The translations under genes and the position numbers were made by a program. The notes under the pieces are model-generated. The model was not told the origin of the DNA and did not search any database. It saw nothing but the letters and a program-made list of their open reading frames with translations. A stretch of 14,590 bases of DNA, from positions 1 to 14,590 of the forward strand of contig JBBRPS010000174.1 of NCBI GenBank assembly GCA_038227745.1, read 5' to 3'. The stretch is from DASPXY01 sp038227745 (GTDB lineage Bacteria; Planctomycetota; Planctomycetia; Gemmatales; Gemmataceae). The stretch's first letter is position 1, and every line of letters starts with the position of its first letter. Shown piece after piece: positions 4,763 through 11,080 of this stretch.

Positions 4763-7363
4763 ATGAGTGACGATCGCACCCTTGTGGCCGACACCGAGCC
4801 GAACGCCGCCGAGACCACGGCCGCCGTGGCCGCCGCCCAGGAAGCCGCCACCGCGGCCGGCGCCGAGAAGTACGGCTCGGACGCCGTGCGCGTCCTCCGC
4901 GACGCCGCCCACATCCGGCAGAATCCGGGCATGTACATCGGCGACACGGCCACCAAGGGGTTACACCATCTCCTCTACGAATTGGTCTACAACAGCGTCG
5001 ATGAGGCCCTGGCCGGCTTCTGCCACAACATCCACGTCGTCGTTCACGTGGACGGCAGCATCAGCGTCAGCGACGACGGCCGCGGCATCCCGGTGGACGT
5101 CCACCCCGAAACCGGCCGCTCGACCCTGGAGCTGGTCCTCACCACCGTCGGCGCCGGCGCCAAGTTCGACAAGCGCACCTACAAGACGTCGGCCGGCCTG
5201 CACGGCATGGGCGCCAAGGCGGTCACCGCCCTGAGCGAATGGACCGAGGCCGAGGTGCGCCGCGGCGGCCGCGTCTACATGCAGGAGTACGAGCGCGGCA
5301 AGCCGACCACCGAGGTCAAGGACATCGGCGCCGCCAACAATCGCACCGGCACCAAGGTCACCTTCAAGCCCGACCCCCTGATCTTCCGCGAAACCACGTT
5401 CGACTACGACACACTGGAATCGCGCCTGCGCGAGCTGGCCTTCCTCAACAAGGGCCTGAGCATCACCCTCGCCGACGAGCGCGGCCCCGAGAAGGAGACG
5501 TACCACTACGCCGGCGGCGTGTCCGAGTACGTCGAGTACCTCGACCGCGCCGAGGACACGCTGCACAAGCCGATCTACCTCGACAAGACGTTGGACGACG
5601 TCCGCGTCGAGGTGGCCCTGCAGTACACGCCCGGCGAGGAGGAGCGCGTTTACTGCTACGCCAACAACGCCTACAACCCCGGCGGCGGCACGCACCTGTC
5701 GGGCTTTCGGTCGGCCCTGACCCGCACGCTGAACGCCTACGGCAACAAGGAGAACCTGTTCAAGAACGCCCTGCAGCCGACGGGTGAGGACTTCCGCGAG
5801 GGCCTGACCGCCATCGTCAGCGTCAAGGTGCCGGGGCCGCAGTTCGAGTCGCAGACGAAGATCCGCCTCAACAACCCCGAGGTGGAGGGCATCGTCACCA
5901 GCATCGTCAACGAGCACCTGGCGAAGTACCTGGAGGAGAACCCCAAGGATGCCCTGAAGATCATGAAGAAAGTGGTCCTCGCCGCCGAGGCGCGCGAGGC
6001 GGCGTCGAAGGCGAAGAAGGCCCTGAAGGATCGCAAGAGCATCCTCAACGGCGGCGGCCTGCCGGGCAAGCTGATGGACTGCACCAGCCGCGACCGCGAC
6101 GAGTCGGAGCTGTTCCTCGTCGAGGGCCAGAGTGCCGGTGGCTCCGCCGAGAGCGGCCGCGACCGCATGTATCAGGCGATCCTGCCGCTGCGCGGCAAGG
6201 TGCTGAACGTCGAGAGGGCGCGCCAGGAGAAGGTGCTGGGCAACGAGGAGATCTGCAACCTCATTAGCGCGGTCGGCATCGACATCGGCAACTGCGAGGA
6301 CATGAGCAAGCTGCGCTACGGCAAGGTGGTGCTGCTGACCGACGCCGACGTGGACGGCCAGCACATCCGCACGCTGCTGCTGACGTTCTTCTACCGGCAG
6401 ATGCGGCGACTGATCGAGGAGGGCCACGTCTTCGTGGCGCGGCCGCCGCTGTACAAGGTGACGGCGAAGAAGAGCATCCGTTTCGTGCAGCGGGCCGACG
6501 AGATGGCGCGCGAGCTGATGGAACGCGGCCTGGACGGGACGCGGCTGCGGCTGCTGGAGCTGAAGGCCGAGCCGGGCGTCACGCCGCGGGCGGCCGCCGT
6601 GCTGGAGGGCGAGCGCCTGACGAAGCTGGTGCAGGTGCTGGGCGAGATGGAGGACGCGCTGCAGATCCTGGAGCGGCGCGGCCTGAGGCTGGGGAGCCTG
6701 CTGGCGCGGGCGCACGGCGGGGCGCTGCCGGTCTACCGCGTTCACCTCGGCGGTGCCGAGCACTGGTTCGCGACGCCTCAGGAGGTGGATGCCTTCCGCC
6801 TGAAGGAGCAGGAGCGGCTGGGCCATGAGTTGGTGATCGGCGACGAGCTGCGCCTGGGGGCGCCGGCGAAGAACGGGAACGGCAGTGGGAACGGCGACGG
6901 CCATGCGGCCGAGGCGCTCTTCGTGCAGGAGCTGCACGAGGTGCGCGGCATCAACCGCGGGCTGGAGCGGCTGCGCGAGTTCGGGCTGACGGGTGCGGAC
7001 CTGGTGCCGCTGCCGCGGCCGGCGGGACGCGAGCCGCCGGTGCGCTTCGTGCTGGAGAACGGCGACCGGCGGACGTTGCTGGTGTCGCTGCGCGAGCTGG
7101 TGCCGGAGGTTCGCCACCAGGGCGAGCGCGGGCTGACGATCACGCGCTTCAAGGGCCTGGGCGAGATGGACGCTGACGAGTTGTGGGAGACGACGCTGGA
7201 CCCGGCGAAGCGGACGCTGATGAAGGTGCAGCTCGACGACGCCTTGAAGGCGGACGAGATGTTCCGGACGCTGATGGGCGAGAAGGTCGAGCCGCGTCGC
7301 GACTTCATTCAGAAGCATGCCCTGGAGGTCAAGCGCGAGGAGATCGATTACCACGGCGCCTGA
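4763..7363 (+). CDS. gyrB: DNA gyrase subunit B
   Basis: The product is 866 residues, the ATPase and TOPRIM subunit of gyrase, which introduces negative supercoils. The first 35 residues are an alanine-rich extension. ATPase motifs are YNSVDEALAG (76-85), SDDGRGIPVD (103-112) and AGLHGMGAKAV (144-154). TOPRIM motifs are EGQSAGG (from E454), ILPLRGKVLNVERA and DADVDG (D527, D529, D531). About 225 residues then separate PPLYKV (near 560) from RFKGLGEM (795-802). This large C-terminal insert, like that in many Gram-negative GyrBs, includes an Asn/Gly-rich linker near residues 700-715. The residue equivalent to E. coli D426 is Gln. GAGGA precedes the ATG at a good distance. The last 120 bases are repeated at 9286-9405. 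Confidence 0.97.
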   Translation: MSDDRTLVADTEPNAAETTAAVAAAQEAATAAGAEKYGSDAVRVLRDAAHIRQNPGMYIGDTATKGLHHLLYELVYNSVDEALAGFCHNIHVVVHVDGSISVSDDGRGIPVDVHPETGRSTLELVLTTVGAGAKFDKRTYKTSAGLHGMGAKAVTALSEWTEAEVRRGGRVYMQEYERGKPTTEVKDIGAANNRTGTKVTFKPDPLIFRETTFDYDTLESRLRELAFLNKGLSITLADERGPEKETYHYAGGVSEYVEYLDRAEDTLHKPIYLDKTLDDVRVEVALQYTPGEEERVYCYANNAYNPGGGTHLSGFRSALTRTLNAYGNKENLFKNALQPTGEDFREGLTAIVSVKVPGPQFESQTKIRLNNPEVEGIVTSIVNEHLAKYLEENPKDALKIMKKVVLAAEAREAASKAKKALKDRKSILNGGGLPGKLMDCTSRDRDESELFLVEGQSAGGSAESGRDRMYQAILPLRGKVLNVERARQEKVLGNEEICNLISAVGIDIGNCEDMSKLRYGKVVLLTDADVDGQHIRTLLLTFFYRQMRRLIEEGHVFVARPPLYKVTAKKSIRFVQRADEMARELMERGLDGTRLRLLELKAEPGVTPRAAAVLEGERLTKLVQVLGEMEDALQILERRGLRLGSLLARAHGGALPVYRVHLGGAEHWFATPQEVDAFRLKEQERLGHELVIGDELRLGAPAKNGNGSGNGDGHAAEALFVQELHEVRGINRGLERLREFGLTGADLVPLPRPAGREPPVRFVLENGDRRTLLVSLRELVPEVRHQGERGLTITRFKGLGEMDADELWETTLDPAKRTLMKVQLDDALKADEMFRTLMGEKVEPRRDFIQKHALEVKREEIDYHGA

Positions 7364-7376
7364 CGAGGGTCGAAAC

Positions 7377-7418
7377 GGCCAGGGGCGGAGAGCGCCTCAG
7401 CGCCCTCCACCCCTGGCC
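7377..7418 (+). terminator. Strong hairpin downstream of gyrB
   Basis: GGCCAGGGG (7377-7385) pairs with CCCCTGGCC (7410-7418). Inside it GGAG pairs with CTCC and GCGC with GCGC around a CTCA loop, giving 17 paired positions with two single mismatches. It starts 13 bases after the gyrB stop. No T-run follows, so it may terminate poorly and instead protect the 3' end of the transcript. Confidence 0.65.
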
Positions 7419-7462
7419 GCTTCGTGCCGTGATCGCGACATTCCGGTGTGGGGGTTGGCACG

Positions 7463-8077
7463 ATGCCTGCAGAACAGAGCCTTACTCCGGAAGAGGCCCG
7501 GGACGCATTCAACGCCGTTGCTGCACTGCAGGATGAGATCGCGTTCCGCTGGCTCGCGGAGGGCTGTGAGTGCCGGGCGCAGCTCATGATCGAGTACCTC
7601 CTGGGGCTGGGCCTACAGCCGGGGCGCGTGTGGGCGATTTCCGTGGGGCGCCCGCTGTCGTTCCCGCAACCCGGAAACCCGCGCCACCGTTACAAGTGGG
7701 CGAACCACGTCGCCCCGACGGTTCCAGTTGCGGGTGCAGAGTATGGGGTATTGGTCATTGATCCATCGCTCTGGCCGGGAGGTCCGTGTACCCTAAGGGA
7801 GTGGGCGGTGTTGCTGTGGGCGAATGCCGTTGAGGTGTCATCTGTTGGGCTGTTACAAGCGGAGATCTTGAAACGGCAGGCAGCGCTGGCGCTGCAAGGG
7901 CTGGATCTCGATGCGGTGATCTTCAGCCTCCGTCTCGGCGAGCCGCCGTTGCCGGAGAGCGGGGGATCCGGCTTCCGAATCGACGCCGACCCGCCGGAAG
8001 GGCCGAGCGAGTTCGCCCGCAAAGAGATGCGCGTCTACCGCGCCAATCAAAAGAAGTTGCCGCCCCCGTCTCCGTGA
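7463..8077 (+). CDS. Protein-glutaminase-like cysteine enzyme
   Basis: The product is 204 residues. Its layout matches the protein-glutaminase family (enzymes that deamidate glutamine side chains in proteins): LTPEEARDAFNAVAAL near the N-terminus, then GCECRAQLM with the likely nucleophile Cys35, WANHVAP with His82 and VLVIDPSLW with Asp100, giving Cys, His and Asp in the expected order and spacing. There is no signal peptide or membrane segment, so it is probably cytosolic, whereas the characterised enzyme is secreted. The start is the ATG at 7463; a GTG at 7448 is possible but lies in the G-rich ribosome-binding stretch. The next gene follows closely. The family was recognised from memory. 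The real substrate is unknown; toxin, effector and housekeeping roles are all possible. Confidence 0.72.
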   Translation: MPAEQSLTPEEARDAFNAVAALQDEIAFRWLAEGCECRAQLMIEYLLGLGLQPGRVWAISVGRPLSFPQPGNPRHRYKWANHVAPTVPVAGAEYGVLVIDPSLWPGGPCTLREWAVLLWANAVEVSSVGLLQAEILKRQAALALQGLDLDAVIFSLRLGEPPLPESGGSGFRIDADPPEGPSEFARKEMRVYRANQKKLPPPSP

Positions 8078-8106
8078 GGGCGGGGGCATTCGGAAGGGGG
8101 GTCCTG

Positions 8107-8664
8107 ATGGCCGGCCCGACGGTGTGCGACGTCCATGGCATTCAGGTCGTCACGGGAGTCCAGGCATCTGACGGGGGTGCCTTCCAGGTCACCCTCCTTG
8201 GGGGACAACAGGCGACTCTCCCCCCGGATCACCCCGACCAAGACGTCATTCTCCTCCAGGCTGACCATAGCCTTCGTCATGGGGATCCTGTTGGTGTGGT
8301 CGTGGATCCGACCGGCAATCTCGTGGATTTGCGCTACGCGAACCGGGTGACTGTCCGCTACGTCCGAGACGACGAGGAAGATAGCAATCGCGTGATGGTG
8401 GCATTTTGGGGGTTCAGCTCCATTTGCTATCTGACGCGGGATCACCCGGAGTTCGAGCGCATTCGGACGACCCTGGCGGCGGCCGCCGCTCGCGGCGAGC
8501 CGGTGTGGTTTGCGAACCGAACGTGGCCGGTCATGGGGGAGACGGAGATCTGGAACCGGATTCTCGACGCCCGGCCAGGGAGTGAGTTCGGCGCTGTGTT
8601 CGAGCCGGACGGGACGACAGTAACGGGGCGGAACGGCACGGCGGCCGTTGCGGAGAAGCCGTGA
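8107..8664 (+). CDS. Hypothetical protein, partner of the glutaminase-like gene
   Basis: The product is 185 residues and no family was recognised with confidence. The N-terminal half looks beta-rich (GIQVVTGVQASDGGAFQVTL, GDPVGVVVDPTGNLVDLRY). The centre has FWGFSSICYLTRDHPEFERI followed by a helix and GEPVWFANRTWP. There is no signal peptide or membrane segment. The start is the ATG at 8107 after a G-rich ribosome site (GGAAGGGGGG). A GTG at 8074 would overlap the previous stop by 4 bases and is also possible. The short gap on both sides suggests cotranscription with the glutaminase-like gene and the Uma2 gene. The 'HPEF..IRTTLAAAAARGEPVWF' part may be a substrate-binding domain that other glutaminase-like proteins carry fused; this is a weak inference. 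Confidence 0.72.
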   Translation: MAGPTVCDVHGIQVVTGVQASDGGAFQVTLLGGQQATLPPDHPDQDVILLQADHSLRHGDPVGVVVDPTGNLVDLRYANRVTVRYVRDDEEDSNRVMVAFWGFSSICYLTRDHPEFERIRTTLAAAAARGEPVWFANRTWPVMGETEIWNRILDARPGSEFGAVFEPDGTTVTGRNGTAAVAEKP

Positions 8665-8696
8665 TACCCAGGGGAATAGCCGGGAGGCGAAGAACC

Positions 8697-9257
8697 ATGG
8701 CATCTGTGACGGAGACACGGGCGACTCTCGCCGACCTTTCCCGGGTCGAGGGGAAGGCGGAACTCGTCAACGGAAGGATCGAGCCGATGTCGCCCGCGGG
8801 AGACCTGCCGACCGACGTTGCGGGGGAGATTTACGTCAGCCTGCGTGCGTACGTCAAGAAACATGGCAAAGGTGTGGCGAAGAGCGACGGTATCGGCTAC
8901 GCCGTCCCCGAACTTCTCTCGGGCCGCGAGTCCTTTTCCCCCGACGCCTCCTACTACGACGGGCCGCGGCCGGCCAACCGGATGCGCTTCATTGAGGGGC
9001 CGCCGACGCTCGCCGTCGAGGTCCGCAGCGAGAACGACTACGGTGACGCCGCGGAGCGCAACCTCGCGGCGAAGCGGGGGGAATACTTCGCGGCAGGGAC
9101 GGCGGTCGTCTGGGACGTGGACCCGGTGAATCAGTGCGTTCGAGTCTACCGGGCGACGGCTCCGGAGCAGCCGGCCGTGTACCGCCGGGGCGAGATGGCC
9201 GAAGCGGAACCCGCGGTCCCCGGATGGCGGATGCGGGTCGATGAGATGTTCTCGTAA
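8697..9257 (+). CDS. Uma2-family putative endonuclease
   Basis: The product is 186 residues. Uma2 proteins have a PD-(D/E)XK nuclease fold; they are common in planctomycetes and cyanobacteria and their role is largely unknown. The family pattern is clear: AELVNGRIEPMSPAG (21-35), SFSPDASYYD with Asp83, LAVEVRSEND with Glu108, a lysine at 126 in LAAKRGEYFAAGT, and VVWDVDPVNQCVRVY. The start is the ATG at 8697, after GGGAGG at 8682-8687; the reading frame opens at an earlier GTG that overlaps the previous stop. It ends 28 bases before the partial gyrB copy, so it is the last gene of the cassette bounded by the two gyrB ends. Confidence 0.88.
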   Translation: MASVTETRATLADLSRVEGKAELVNGRIEPMSPAGDLPTDVAGEIYVSLRAYVKKHGKGVAKSDGIGYAVPELLSGRESFSPDASYYDGPRPANRMRFIEGPPTLAVEVRSENDYGDAAERNLAAKRGEYFAAGTAVVWDVDPVNQCVRVYRATAPEQPAVYRRGEMAEAEPAVPGWRMRVDEMFS

Positions 9258-9285
9258 GGGTCGGCGCCGCTCATCGGGAACCTGG

Positions 9286-9405
9286 TTGAAGACGGACGAG
9301 ATGTTCCGGACGCTGATGGGCGAGAAGGTCGAGCCGCACCGCGACTTGATTCAGAAGCACGCCCTGGAGGTCAAGCGCGAGGAGATCGATTACCACGGGG
9401 CGTGA
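9286..9405 (+). pseudogene. Duplicated 3' end of gyrB
   Basis: These 120 bases match the last 120 bases of gyrB (7244-7363) at 113 positions with no gaps, ending at the same stop codon. The frame stays open and encodes the last 39 residues of GyrB with three changes (Ala to Thr, Arg to His, Phe to Leu); the other differences are silent. Similarity stops abruptly at both edges: the upstream bases do not match gyrB, and beyond the stop the two copies differ. It has no start codon or ribosome site of its own and is not expected to make a functional product. It forms a direct repeat with the real gyrB end, enclosing 7364-9285. Confidence 0.93.
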
Positions 9406-9466
9406 GAATCTTCGGTCGTCCGGCGGCCTGTGGCAGCGAGGTGGAACGTGGCGGTGGTGCGTTCTC

Positions 9467-9886
9467 ATGAGCAGCGGTGAGCAACCAAAGCCGCTCTTCT
9501 GGGTGGGGTCCAGTAGGAAGGATCTGAAGGGTTTCCCGCTGGAGGTCCGGCGGGCCGTGGGGTTTGCCCTCTTCCGGGCTCAGGCTGGAGGGAAGCACAT
9601 TGGCGCCAAGCCCCTCAAGGGCTTCGGCGGTGCCGGCGTGTTGGAGGTGGTCGAGGACTACGAAGGGAGTGCCTTTCGGGCGGTGTACACGGTCAAGTTT
9701 GCGGGCGCCGTGTACGTGCTCCACGCCTTCCAGAAGAAATCGAAGAGGGGGGTGAAGACGCCGAAGGCGGAGCTGGACTTGATACGCGAGCGGCTCAAAG
9801 CTGCGGAGGAACACCATGGGGAATGGCGCGCGGCCCGGGAAGACGAAGAAGGCGACGAGTCCGGCGCCGGAAGTCGAGACGAGTAG
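9467..9886 (+). CDS. HigB/RelE-type toxin (phage Gp49-like family)
   Basis: The product is 139 residues. It belongs to the RelE-like mRNA-cleaving toxins of type II toxin-antitoxin systems. The diagnostic segment is FRAVYTVKFAGAVYVLHAF (70-88) followed by QKKSKRGVKTPKAELDLI (89-106), with Arg71, Tyr74, Lys90, Lys91 and Arg94 as candidate functional residues. The acidic C-terminal 25 residues are encoded where the gene overlaps the antitoxin by 71 bases, so they may be a by-product of the overlap. The ATG has only a weak upstream site (GGTGG). Toxin-first order with an XRE-type antitoxin fits the HigBA arrangement. The pair lies immediately beyond the gyrB partial copy. Confidence 0.85.
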   Translation: MSSGEQPKPLFWVGSSRKDLKGFPLEVRRAVGFALFRAQAGGKHIGAKPLKGFGGAGVLEVVEDYEGSAFRAVYTVKFAGAVYVLHAFQKKSKRGVKTPKAELDLIRERLKAAEEHHGEWRAAREDEEGDESGAGSRDE

Positions 9887-10184
9887 CGGCAACGTGTTTG
9901 CCGACCTCGACGTCCCCGATGCCGACGAGGCGCTGGCCAGGGCCGATCTGGCCCGGCGCATTGGCGATCTCATTTCGGGGCAGAAGATGACTCGGGCACT
10001 GGCGGGGTCTATCCTGGGAGTGGACCAGCCAGCAGTCCTGGCACTGCTCAGCGGGAGGCTCGACGGGTTCTCCACGGACCGGCTCTTCCGGTTCCTGAAC
10101 GCCCTCGGCCAGGATGTGGAGATTGTGGTCCGGCCAAGGGGGCGGGGGAACGGTCACGCATCCACCCGCGTGATCGATTCTTGA
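9816..10184 (+). CDS. XRE/HigA-type antitoxin
   Basis: The product is 122 residues. The core NVFADLDVPDADEALARADL (26-45) leads into a helix-turn-helix domain (about 47-95, with ALAGSILGVDQPAVLALLSG and FSTDRLFRFLNALGQDVEIVV). This matches HigA-like antitoxins, which bind and neutralise the toxin and repress their own operon. Some 25 residues at the N-terminus are low-complexity and overlap the toxin gene in another frame. GGAGGAA lies just before the ATG. A strong intrinsic terminator follows at 10201-10263, making the pair a self-contained unit. Confidence 0.87.
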   Translation: MGNGARPGKTKKATSPAPEVETSSGNVFADLDVPDADEALARADLARRIGDLISGQKMTRALAGSILGVDQPAVLALLSGRLDGFSTDRLFRFLNALGQDVEIVVRPRGRGNGHASTRVIDS

Positions 10185-10200
10185 CGTGTCCTGGGGAGCA

Positions 10201-10263
10201 AAGGGCTGTGCAAGGTGTCAGGCGCTTTTGGGGAAGCCTCTGACACCTTGTACAGTCCTTTTT
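10201..10263 (+). terminator. Intrinsic terminator of the toxin-antitoxin operon
   Basis: The arms at 10203-10221 and 10240-10258 pair over 19 positions; 17 are Watson-Crick and the other two become G-U pairs in RNA. Two further A-T pairs extend the base of the stem. A run of five T (10259-10263) follows. It starts 16 bases after the antitoxin stop. Confidence 0.85.
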
Positions 10264-10372
10264 CGTTCCCGTGCCGGTGAGAAAAAACTAAGGCCGACTT
10301 GTGCTGCTTGGAGGCGCAGATTTCTCTCGGCGAATATCTGAGAAGTGTGTGTTACTCCCCGCGGTGTCTGGA

Positions 10373-10420
10373 GCGAGAATATCCAGAGTTCAGTCTCCGG
10401 CTCTGGCGGCTGGATCTCGC
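10373..10420. terminator. Imperfect hairpin downstream of the small minus-strand genes
   Basis: GCGAGA (10373-10378) pairs with TCTCGC (10415-10420) and TCCAG (10382-10386) with CTGGA (10410-10414), with a 3-base bulge on one side. It lies 13 bases beyond the minus-strand stop at 10434 and could terminate that transcript, but no T-run follows. Nothing further was recognised between 10264 and 10372. Confidence 0.4.
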
Positions 10421-10433
10421 CGAGTGAGAACTG

Positions 10434-10685
10434 TTACTTCTTCAAGCACAGGTGCCCCTTTGCCCTCTCGGTGTCCAGCTCCCACACACTGCTGACGTGT
10501 ACCTCGGTGCCGGCGCCGAGCCGGTTGAGGATCCCCAACAACTCCTCTTCCTCCTCGCACAAATACCAGTCCGGCGACGTTCCCATGCGGGGAAACCGCA
10601 CCTCCACCAGGACGGGCGGGTTCTCAAAGAGGCGCGCGAGGGCCGCCTGGGCCTCGGTCGTTTCCGGTGACAGGACCTTACTCAC
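10434..10685 (-). CDS. Small hypothetical protein
   Basis: The product is 83 residues and was not recognised. It begins with a helical stretch (TTEAQAALARLFENP), then VLVEVRFPRMGTSPDWYLC, an acidic run EEEEELLGIL, and AGTEVHVSSVWELD before a basic end (KGHLCLKK). There is no signal peptide or membrane segment. The start is a GTG at 10685, chosen because GGAGGGG lies 6 bases upstream. This gene begins 3 bases after the stop of the small reading frame at 10689-10868, so the two are probably coupled. An overlapping plus-strand reading frame (10345-10740) has no ribosome site or recognisable features. Confidence 0.68.
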   Translation of the reverse strand: MSKVLSPETTEAQAALARLFENPPVLVEVRFPRMGTSPDWYLCEEEEELLGILNRLGAGTEVHVSSVWELDTERAKGHLCLKK

Positions 10686-10688
10686 GGT

Positions 10689-10868
10689 CTACCCCTCCGG
10701 TTCAAGGATGTGTGCGGCGTCACACAACCTGGCGCTGTAATGGGCGTTGAAATACTCGTGCAGGGTGCGGCCCCGAAGACGCACCCACAGGCGACGGAGC
10801 CAGCGCAGTCGCGCCTCGTAGTGTACGGCGTTGACCTCGGCGACAGGAGTTTCTCCCTCCGCCTGCAC
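10689..10868 (-). CDS. Short hypothetical reading frame upstream of 10434-10685
   Basis: The product is 59 residues if the GTG at 10868 is the start. The reading frame is open back to a stop near 10929 but holds no ATG there and no clear ribosome site, so the start is uncertain and the 5' end may be lost. The middle is strongly basic and aromatic (YEARLRWLRRLWVRLRGR, about 17-34), followed by LHEYFNAHYSARLCDAAHIL. The stop lies 3 bases before the next start and its last codons contain that gene's GGAGGGG, which supports a genuine coupled pair. No family was recognised. Confidence 0.42.
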   Translation of the reverse strand: MQAEGETPVAEVNAVHYEARLRWLRRLWVRLRGRTLHEYFNAHYSARLCDAAHILEPEG

Positions 10869-10975
10869 GAGAGTCGCAGCGTCAGCAGGTGCCGACTGCT
10901 GCCATTGTGCGGAGAGCTTTCCGCGGTGTCAATCGCACCGGCATAGATGAACAGGGAAACGAATACATCTGCGGT

Positions 10976-11003
10976 TTCACACGCTCAGAAAGAAACGTGT
11001 GAA
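10976..11003. promoter_or_regulatory. Inverted repeat upstream of the DUF1501 gene
   Basis: TTCACACG (10976-10983) and CGTGTGAA (10996-11003) are perfect 8-bp arms around a 12-base A-rich centre. It lies about 78 bases upstream of the DUF1501 start, and no T-run follows. It could be an operator or a leader hairpin. No convincing promoter was recognised in 10869-11080. Confidence 0.4.
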
Positions 11004-11080
11004 GCCTTGCATATCCCCTGCCCGTTTCGCAATCATGGAGAGAGCGGCTGGCGAACGGCACTCCCTTCGAGAGGCGACAG

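Noticed and set aside
4961..7354. Minus-strand reading frame of 797 codons opposite gyrB
   Set aside because: It mirrors gyrB codon bias, has no recognisable motif or ribosome site, and is rich in His/Gln/Arg as expected for a shadow frame.
7364..9285. The gyrB repeats as a transposon with terminal repeats
   Set aside because: The repeats are direct, not inverted. One is an intact gene end and no transposase lies between them. A site-specific insertion or duplication fits better.
10345..10740. Plus-strand frame of 131 codons over the small minus-strand gene
   Set aside because: It has no ribosome site and is Ser/Arg-rich without motifs. The minus-strand gene has a good ribosome site and a coupled neighbour.
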